In this document: one piece after another, positions 7,109 to 11,522 of the stretch | Layout: each line of letters begins with the position of its first letter | Numbering within the stretch: the first letter of the stretch is position 1 | Assembly: GCA_002422955.1 (NCBI GenBank) | Contig: DITY01000071.1 | Span: 47,532-59,053 of the forward strand | DNA length: 11,522 nucleotides | Direction: 5' to 3' | Source: Planctomycetaceae bacterium UBA6172 | GTDB lineage: Bacteria > Planctomycetota > Planctomycetia > Pirellulales > Pirellulaceae | Program-made: the position numbers and the translations under genes | The notes under the pieces: generated by a model | What the model saw: the letters and a program-made list of their open reading frames with translations, nothing else | Told to the model about the DNA's origin: nothing | Databases searched by the model: none

Positions 7109-7344
7109 GACGGTGGTGGGCTGAGAAATCGGTGCGAAAGTCAGCCTAGGATAACCGTGGCCGCGATTCTGGCGAGTCGAAATCGAGTGCCGCCCGGGGA
7201 AAGCGTCCCAGCGGCGGCGAATCTTGCGGGTCTGGACGTTGAAGCCGTCGCTTGTCAAGCTAGGTCCTTATACGTTTCCGGCCCCCGTGATTCCCGGCCC
7301 GTTTCCCGCGCCTTGACGCGAATCGAGCCGTGAGAGGTAGAGCG

Positions 7345-7728
7345 ATGACTGACCATTCAGAAACCCTGTATGACGTGCTCGGCGGACACGACGGAGTCGC
7401 CGCTGTCGTCGACGAGATGTATCGCAGGATCCTGGCGGATGAAGAATTAGCACCCTTCTTCGTCGAGACGGATCTGGAACACCTCAAACGGATGCAAACC
7501 GCATTCATCGCGGCGGTGGTCGATGGGCCGCCCCAGCATTCGGGGGCGGAGTTGAATGAGATCCACCGCAACCGTGGGATCGAACGCCGCCACTTTTCGA
7601 AGTTTTGTGGCCACATGCTCGACGCGCTCAATCACCGTGGCGTCGCGCCCAACCTGGTCGATCAGGTGCTGAGCCGGTTGGCGATGTTCAGCGACAAGGT
7701 TACCGGTTCGGCGAACGTCGACGGCTGA
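7345..7728 (+). CDS. glbN: Group 1 truncated haemoglobin (trHbN type)
   Basis: The 127-residue protein matches the 2/2 haemoglobin fold, a small cytoplasmic haem protein that binds O2 and, in several bacteria, oxidises nitric oxide. It opens with TLYDVLGGHDGVAAVVDEMY, typical of the family. By alignment from memory to Mycobacterium tuberculosis trHbN, the haem-pocket residues are Tyr26 (B10), Phe39 (CD1), Leu47 (E7), Gln51 (E11) and the proximal His74 (F8) in IHRNRGI. Tyr B10 plus Gln E11 is the pair associated with NO dioxygenation in trHbN. GAGAGG lies 7 bases before ATG 7345, which decides the start over GTG 7330. hisE follows after 59 bases on the same strand, so co-transcription is possible, although no functional link to histidine synthesis is evident. 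Confidence 0.93.
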   Translation: MTDHSETLYDVLGGHDGVAAVVDEMYRRILADEELAPFFVETDLEHLKRMQTAFIAAVVDGPPQHSGAELNEIHRNRGIERRHFSKFCGHMLDALNHRGVAPNLVDQVLSRLAMFSDKVTGSANVDG

Positions 7729-7787
7729 ATTGGACGATTCGACGTCGTCTCCTTTTTCCCCCCAACGGCCCTGCCGGCTCGGTCCTC

Positions 7788-8126
7788 ATGCCCGACTCCC
7801 TCGAACCGCTCGCCCGCTTGTCGCAAACGCTCGCGGAGCGCGCCCGAACGTTGCCCGAAGGCTCCTACACGACCAAATTGATGCGCGGCGGTACCGCGGC
7901 GCTGGGGCGCAAACTGCTCGAAGAGGCGGGTGAGATGATCGAAGCGGCCGACGAGCCCGGCGATGCCGGCCGCGCGCACTTCGTCTACGAAGCCGGTGAT
8001 CTGTTCTATCATGCCATCGCATTGCTCGCGTTTCGCGGCGTTTCGCTCGACGAAGTCGCCGCGGAATTGGCCCGCCGCGAAGGGACCTCGGGGCTGGCCG
8101 AAAAGGCCAGTCGCCGTTCGGACTAG
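7788..8126 (+). CDS. hisE: Phosphoribosyl-ATP pyrophosphatase HisE
   Basis: The 112-residue cytoplasmic enzyme hydrolyses phosphoribosyl-ATP to phosphoribosyl-AMP and pyrophosphate, the second step of histidine synthesis. It is the stand-alone form, not fused to HisI. It is a member of the all-alpha MazG-like superfamily. The metal-binding signatures are RKLLEEAGEMIEAA (41-54, with Glu45, Glu46 and Glu49) and YEAGDLFYHAIALL (67-80, with Glu68 and Asp71). The C-terminal VAAELARREG matches the family end. ATG 7788 gives the normal length. No Shine-Dalgarno is seen. hisG, the preceding step, is the next gene after 101 bases, which supports both calls. Confidence 0.94.
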   Translation: MPDSLEPLARLSQTLAERARTLPEGSYTTKLMRGGTAALGRKLLEEAGEMIEAADEPGDAGRAHFVYEAGDLFYHAIALLAFRGVSLDEVAAELARREGTSGLAEKASRRSD

Positions 8127-8148
8127 AATCAGAGTTCGTAACCCGTGG

Positions 8149-8176
8149 GCGGCCGTCCGATCCGGATGGTGGCCGC
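8149..8176. other. Hairpin in the hisE-hisG gap
   Basis: GCGGCC (8149-8154) pairs with GGCCGC (8171-8176), and TCCG (8156-8159) can pair with CGGA (8162-8165) inside it. No T-run follows, so it is not an intrinsic terminator. It may stabilise or shape the hisE-hisG message; in such GC-rich DNA it may also be chance. Confidence 0.3.
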
Positions 8177-8227
8177 GTCCCGTTCCCGACCCGCTCCCGT
8201 CTTCCCTCGACCCCTCGAACCGACCGC

Positions 8228-9100
8228 ATGAACCGACGTCCCGAAACCACGCGGAACCTCCGTATCGGCATCCCCAGCAAGGGCCGCTTGAGCGAATTGG
8301 CTGGCGACCTGCTAGGCCAGGCCGGGCTCAATTTCCGCAGGTCGGAACGCGCGCTGTTTGCCCGAGTTAGCGGCCTGCCGATCGACCTGACGTTCCTCCG
8401 CACCGACGACATCCCGACGCTCTGCGCCGAAGGGGCGATCGACATGGGGATCACCGGCAGCGACCTGTTGGAGGAAGCCAACGTCAAGGCGGAAGTCCGC
8501 ATGAAACTCGGTGTCGGGCGTTGTCGATTGGCGATCTGCGTCCCCGATGACTCCGGCTACGCGACCGCCGCCGACCTGAATGGGACCCGCGTCGCGACTA
8601 GTTTCCCCGCGTTGACCGAACGTTACCTCGCCAAGCACAACGCGTCCGCCCATCTGGTTTCGCTGTCGGGGTCGGTGGAGGTGATGATCCAACTCGGGGT
8701 CGCCGACGCGATCGTCGACCTGGTCGAAACCGGCAGCACCCTGGCCGCCAACCGCTTGCGGATTCTGGAAGAGATCGGCCAATACGAGACCGTCCTGATC
8801 CAAAGCGCCAACTGCATCGACCCGGCGACCGCGGCCCGCGTCGTACGACGTCTGGAGGGGATCACGATCGCACGCGACTACTCGATGCTCGAATACAACG
8901 TTCCTCGCAAGTTGTTGGCCCAAGCCGAAGCGATCACGCCCGGATTCAATTCGCCGACCGTTTCGTCGCTCGAAGACACCTCGCTCTGTTCGGTCCGCGT
9001 GATGGTTCGTCGCCAGGCCATCATCGAAGTGATGGAAAAGCTGGAACAGGCCGGGGCGACGGCGATCTTCGAAACCGCGATTACCAATTGCCGCTTGTAA
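8228..9100 (+). CDS. hisG: ATP phosphoribosyltransferase HisG, long form
   Basis: The 290-residue enzyme condenses ATP and PRPP to phosphoribosyl-ATP, the committed and feedback-inhibited first step of histidine synthesis. The catalytic part (about 10-205) shows RIGIPSKGRL (12-21), IDMGITGSDLL (71-81) and the PRPP loop DLVETGSTLAAN (164-175). The end (about 210-290) is the ACT-like regulatory domain of the long, HisZ-independent form, including SLCSVRVMVRR, the regular place of histidine feedback. Length fits the long form. ATG 8228 follows a C-rich sequence with no Shine-Dalgarno, and the RNLRIGIPSKGR opening fits. The rhodanese gene begins 16 bases past the stop, so the two are likely in one operon. 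Confidence 0.96.
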   Translation: MNRRPETTRNLRIGIPSKGRLSELAGDLLGQAGLNFRRSERALFARVSGLPIDLTFLRTDDIPTLCAEGAIDMGITGSDLLEEANVKAEVRMKLGVGRCRLAICVPDDSGYATAADLNGTRVATSFPALTERYLAKHNASAHLVSLSGSVEVMIQLGVADAIVDLVETGSTLAANRLRILEEIGQYETVLIQSANCIDPATAARVVRRLEGITIARDYSMLEYNVPRKLLAQAEAITPGFNSPTVSSLEDTSLCSVRVMVRRQAIIEVMEKLEQAGATAIFETAITNCRL

Positions 9101-9116
9101 CCGGAGCCTCGCCACG

Positions 9117-9479
9117 ATGACCCAAACGCCCCACGGCCCTGAGCCCGCGCCCTACCCGCTGGAGATCGACGTTCACGAGGCGAATGCGCTGATTCAACGC
9201 GGCGAGGATTTGTTGCTGATCGACGTGCGGCAACCGGGTGAATATCAAATCGCGTCCCTCCCCGCGGCGGTCCTGATCCCGCTCGGCGAATTGTCAACGC
9301 GGCTGTCGGAAATCGAAGCCTATCGCGACAAGCGGATCATCGTGCATTGCCATCATGGCGGTCGCAGCCTACGCGCGGTGATGGGCTTGCGGCAATTCGG
9401 TTTCCATGGAGCCCAAAACCTGGCTGGCGGTATCGACCTGTGGAGCCAGCAGATCGACCCGCAAGTCCCGCGTTACTGA
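9117..9479 (+). CDS. Single-domain rhodanese-like sulfurtransferase
   Basis: The 120-residue protein is a single rhodanese domain, a cytoplasmic carrier of persulfide sulfur or a related activity. LLLIDVRQPGEYQIASLPAA (32-51) is the conserved first half. The active-site loop is CHHGGRS (78-84), with the persulfide-forming Cys78 and Arg83 in the six-residue CX4R size typical of sulfurtransferases. NLAGGIDLWS (101-110) closes the fold. No signal peptide is seen, which favours the cytoplasm. GGAG sits 10 bases before the ATG, and the gene starts 16 bases after hisG, so it is probably co-transcribed. The physiological sulfur acceptor is not evident. The family also includes inactive regulators, but the intact loop argues for activity. 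Confidence 0.93.
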   Translation: MTQTPHGPEPAPYPLEIDVHEANALIQRGEDLLLIDVRQPGEYQIASLPAAVLIPLGELSTRLSEIEAYRDKRIIVHCHHGGRSLRAVMGLRQFGFHGAQNLAGGIDLWSQQIDPQVPRY

Positions 9480-9533
9480 GCCCTCTTGCCGGCGCCCGCT
9501 ACCGCCGATCCCCATCACCGACGCCATGATGCG

Positions 9534-9563
9534 AAAAAAAGCGAGCCGCGAATGCGACTCGCT
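9534..9563 (-). terminator. Intrinsic terminator facing the minus strand, with no assigned gene
   Basis: AGCGAG (9540-9545) pairs with CTCGCT (9558-9563). Inside, after one mismatch, CGC (9547-9549) pairs with GCG (9554-9556) around a GAAT loop. Read on the minus strand the stem runs straight into TTTTTTT (9540-9534). On the + strand no T-run follows, so it is a poor terminator for the rhodanese gene ending at 9479. The geometry implies a minus-strand transcript entering from the right, where no gene is assigned. Confidence 0.65.
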
Positions 9564-9808
9564 ACCAGTCGCTGGATGCTCTTGGCGAAGGCTGCGGGCT
9601 GTCCGAGGAGGCGCTCGCAGGGTCCGCATCCAGGGAGTCTTGCCGCCAACAGGGTGGCGAGGCAGCGAATGCTGCGATCGTTCGGAAAACGGGGCTGCAG
9701 TAGCGGTTGCTGTTACGCCTGTTGCCGTTTAGCGCATCTCCCGCTGGGGAATCGGAGGGGAGCGGGGCAGCTGATGGGGGCGCCACTGATATTTTTTGCC
9801 GACGTCCG

Positions 9809-9845
9809 CAAAACCCTTGCCACGGGCCGGGGTGTTCGTCATACT
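9809..9845 (+). promoter_or_regulatory. Putative sigma70-type promoter of rpsR
   Basis: TTGCCA (9817-9822) and CATACT (9840-9845) are separated by 17 bases, the optimal sigma70 spacing. The box lies in CAAAACCCTTGCCA (9809-9822), identical over 14 bases to the element before the Fe-S carrier gene at 3585-3598 (minus). Both are followed by a CGGGC and use CATACT. Transcription would start near 9852, giving a leader of about 65 bases before ATG 9917. Confidence 0.65.
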
Positions 9846-9916
9846 TGCGACCCCGCTGGGTTCCTGGTAGGTTCCCTGCTTCATCCGTTTATCCATCTTT
9901 CCCCGCCGACCTGTCC

Positions 9917-10195
9917 ATGGCCCCACGACCGATGAACAACCGGAATCGCGCTCGGAAACGATCGCGAGTCCGTTCGCGAACCAAGCGAAAAGACCCAATT
10001 TTTGTTGATGGCCACCGCCCGCGGCCGATGTACGTCGATTACAAGGACGTCGAGCTGCTGACCAAGCTGGTGAATCGCCACGGCAAGATTGTCGGTCGTC
10101 GCAAGAGCGGTTGCTCGGCCGTTAGCCAGCATGCCGTCACCGCCGCCGTCAAGCGGGCTCGGTTCATGGCGCTGATGCCGTTCGTCGGCGAGTGA
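9917..10195 (+). CDS. rpsR: Ribosomal protein bS18, zinc-free (C-minus) type
   Basis: bS18 is a small-subunit protein at the platform, where it pairs with bS6. The 92-residue sequence has a basic N-terminal tail (about 1-25) and then the core: YVDYKDVELLTKLVNRHGKI (39-58), GRRKSGCSA (60-68) and AVKRARFMALMPF (77-89), all diagnostic. Where zinc-binding forms have a CxxC near KVCxFC, this one reads KDPIFVDG, so the metal site is missing and only Cys66 remains. It is not next to rpsF, ssb or rplI and has its own promoter and terminator. ATG 9917 has no Shine-Dalgarno. ATG 9932 (MNNRNRARKR) is an alternative start and gives an equally sensible basic tail. Confidence 0.93.
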   Translation: MAPRPMNNRNRARKRSRVRSRTKRKDPIFVDGHRPRPMYVDYKDVELLTKLVNRHGKIVGRRKSGCSAVSQHAVTAAVKRARFMALMPFVGE

Positions 10196-10216
10196 TCCCG
10201 CAGTTCGGCTGACGAC

Positions 10217-10242
10217 CGCGTCCCGGTAATCGGGACGCGTTT
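10217..10242 (+). terminator. Hairpin terminator after rpsR
   Basis: CGCGTCCCG (10217-10225) and CGGGACGCG (10231-10239) form a perfect 9-base GC-rich stem with loop GTAAT, 22 bases past the rpsR stop and followed by TTT. The T-run is short, so termination may be partial and allow read-through into the thioesterase gene at 10267. Confidence 0.65.
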
Positions 10243-10266
10243 GAACTTCAGCCAATCGGACGGTTC

Positions 10267-10722
10267 ATGCCCTACGCCCATCTTCGCCGCGTCGAGTTTC
10301 GTGATACGGACGCGGCTGGAATCGTGCATTTCTCGGTTTTTTTCCCGATGATGGAAGAAGCCGAGCATGCGGCCCTGCGCTATCTCGGGCTGAGCGTCCT
10401 GCACCCGATCGGCGACGAGACGCATTTGACCTGGCCGCGGGTTTCGGCCACATGCGATTTCTTCGCCCCTGCGCGGTTCGAAGACCAGCTTCGGATTGAC
10501 GTGTCAGTGTCCAAGATCGGAACCAGCAGCGTCACCTACGGATTCGCCTTCCAGCGGGAGTTCGCCGCGCAGCCGTCCGTCGAAAGTGCTGGCGTTCTGA
10601 TCGCCCGCGGCAGTGTGACCGCCGTCTGTTGCCTGCTGTCCCCCGGCCAGCCGCTTCGCAAGCAACCGATCCCCGCCGACATTCGCGAGAAACTCGTTCG
10701 CCTCGCCGACCCAATCAGCTGA
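10267..10722 (+). CDS. Hotdog-fold acyl-CoA thioesterase (4-hydroxybenzoyl-CoA thioesterase/YbgC-like)
   Basis: The 151-residue protein has the size of one hotdog domain and probably hydrolyses a cytoplasmic acyl-CoA or aryl-CoA thioester. The active-site segment VEFRDTDAAGIVHFSVFFPM (9-28) matches the family signature; Asp15 aligns with the nucleophilic Asp17 of Pseudomonas 4-hydroxybenzoyl-CoA thioesterase. The long helix FPMMEEAEHAALRYLG follows as expected. PRVSATCDFFAPARFEDQLR (57-76) is the second conserved block. The substrate cannot be told. In many bacteria YbgC lies in the tol-pal cluster, but no tol gene is here. ATG 10267 is 71 bases after rpsR, with a hairpin between. The stop is 5 bases from the stop of the opposing dehydrogenase gene. 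Confidence 0.88.
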   Translation: MPYAHLRRVEFRDTDAAGIVHFSVFFPMMEEAEHAALRYLGLSVLHPIGDETHLTWPRVSATCDFFAPARFEDQLRIDVSVSKIGTSSVTYGFAFQREFAAQPSVESAGVLIARGSVTAVCCLLSPGQPLRKQPIPADIREKLVRLADPIS

Positions 10723-10727
10723 GCGGT

Positions 10728-11522
10728 TCAAAGCCCGCCCAGCAGGATGTATTTTAGCTCCAGGTAATCTTCGATGCCGTGGTGCGATCCTTCGCGGCCG
10801 ATCCCCGACTGCTTGACGCCGCCGAACGGCACGGCAGCGGAACCGAGCGCCGTCGCGTTGATCCCCACCATGCCGTAGTCCAGCCTTTCGGCGACTCGGA
10901 ACGCTTGCCCCAGGTCACGTCCGTAGAAATAGGCCGCTAATCCATACGGCGTGTCGTTGGCCATCTCGATCACTTCCGATTCGCTGCTGAATCGCGTTAC
11001 CGATGCGATCGGTCCGAAAATCTCCTCCCGCGTGATCGCCATCGCCGAGTCGACATGCTCGATCACCGTCGGTTGAAAGAACGTGCCGCCGAGCGGATGC
11101 CGCTGGCCACCGATCACGACGCGGGCCCCACCCTTCACCGCCTCGCCGATCAGCCGCTCGACCTTTTCCAGGGCATCGCGGTTGATCAGCGGGCCTTGCT
11201 GCGTTCCCGGAGCGAGCCCGTCGCCGACGACCAGTTCGCTGACCTGCCGCGAGAGTTGTTCAACGAAACGATCGTGGACGGATTCGTGGACGAACAGCCG
11301 GTTGGCGCAGATGCAGGTCTGGCCGGTGTTGCGGAACTTAGCTGCGATCGCCCCTTTCACGGCGGCATCCAGATCGGCGTCGGCGAAGACGATGAAGGGG
11401 GCGTTGCCGCCGAGTTCCAGCGCGAGCTTCTTGACCGTTGACGCCGCCTGGCGCATCAGCAGCTTGCCGACTTCGGTCGATCCGGTGAAGCCGAGCAGGC
11501 GGACTCGCGGGTCGTCGCACCA
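10728..11522 (-). CDS. gabD: Succinate-semialdehyde dehydrogenase, partial (N-terminus outside window)
   Basis: The visible 264 residues are the C-terminal part of an aldehyde dehydrogenase; the frame is open to the window edge, and roughly 220 residues should lie beyond. The enzyme oxidises succinate semialdehyde to succinate with NAD(P)+, the last step of GABA breakdown. Visible are RVRLLGFTGSTEVGKLLM (6-23 of the fragment, cofactor loop), the general-base Glu36 in LELGG, and the catalytic Cys70 in GQTCICANR. EEIFGPIA, NDTPYGLAAY and PFGGVKQSGIGREGSHHGIE follow to the end. The match to GabD over other ALDH types rests on GQTCICANR, GNAPFIVF and the REGSHHGIEDYLE ending. An internal ATG at 11454-11456 is not the start. 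It is convergent with the thioesterase gene, with a 5-base gap and no separate terminator. Confidence 0.92.
   Translation of the reverse strand, partial: WCDDPRVRLLGFTGSTEVGKLLMRQAASTVKKLALELGGNAPFIVFADADLDAAVKGAIAAKFRNTGQTCICANRLFVHESVHDRFVEQLSRQVSELVVGDGLAPGTQQGPLINRDALEKVERLIGEAVKGGARVVIGGQRHPLGGTFFQPTVIEHVDSAMAITREEIFGPIASVTRFSSESEVIEMANDTPYGLAAYFYGRDLGQAFRVAERLDYGMVGINATALGSAAVPFGGVKQSGIGREGSHHGIEDYLELKYILLGGL

Larger units (their letters stand above)
9480..9916. other. 437-base region without a convincing gene; several hairpins
   Basis: No frame here looks like a protein I trust. The left part (9534-9680) is rich in dyads: a terminator-like hairpin facing the minus strand (9534-9563), CCAG-TCG-CTGG (9565-9575), GGATGC (9574-9579) with GCATCC (9626-9631) enclosing CTGCG (9592-9596) with CGCAG (9616-9620), and GCAGC-GAAT-GCTGC (9662-9675). 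The right part holds the rpsR promoter (9809-9845) and a leader of about 65-70 bases. A minus-strand frame of 74 codons (GTG 9786 to TAG 9562) ends exactly at the terminator stem but has no recognisable features. A minus-strand small RNA or small gene is possible. Confidence 0.45.

Noticed and set aside
9729..9998. 89-codon minus-strand frame across the rpsR promoter and start
   Set aside because: It is antisense to rpsR and covers the promoter; the composition is unremarkable and no family is recognised.
10039..10425. 128-codon minus-strand frame opposite rpsR and the thioesterase
   Set aside because: It spans two real + strand genes and a terminator hairpin; a shadow frame.
1..11522. tRNA, rRNA, insertion sequence, integrase, toxin-antitoxin or defence genes
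   Set aside because: Looked for on both strands by eye and by translated features; none seen.

Overview
The window is GC-rich bacterial chromosome with dense coding on both strands. It most resembles a planctomycete of the Pirellulaceae/Rhodopirellula type. The clues are a secreted protein built on repeated Asp-Pro-Phe-Gly motifs, an alanine/proline-rich lipoprotein, poor Shine-Dalgarno sequences before most starts, and a ribosomal protein bS18 without its zinc cysteines. This placement is inference from style and gene content; no rRNA or other decisive marker is present.

Layout. Positions 172-3060 (+) hold two envelope-directed, low-complexity proteins: a Pro/Ala/Ser-rich lipoprotein and a 576-residue exported protein with 15 DPF motifs flanking a TPR-like domain. 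Positions 3080-4370 (-) hold an A-type iron-sulfur carrier with a clear terminator and promoter, then a polytopic membrane protein with a conserved-looking EEISWGQR motif. At 4682-6034 (+) is an MFS transporter of the nucleoside:H+ symporter type, convergent with a DUF368 polyprenyl-phosphate translocase at 6053-7108 (-). Positions 7345-9479 (+) carry a run of four genes: group 1 truncated haemoglobin, HisE, long-form HisG and a single-domain rhodanese. A 437-base stretch without a convincing gene follows, with several hairpins and a terminator that faces the minus strand. Then come rpsR (bS18) and a hotdog-fold thioesterase (+), convergent with a succinate-semialdehyde dehydrogenase (-) cut by the window edge.

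How they fit together. Most of the window is housekeeping: histidine synthesis steps 1 and 2, Fe-S assembly, translation, lipid-carrier recycling and GABA/succinate semialdehyde oxidation. HisE, HisG and the rhodanese are closely spaced and probably co-transcribed. No defence island, CRISPR array, prophage or insertion sequence was seen. The least explained items are the DPF-repeat protein, an identical 14-base element at the -35 region of both the Fe-S carrier gene and rpsR, and the orphan minus-strand terminator near 9540.
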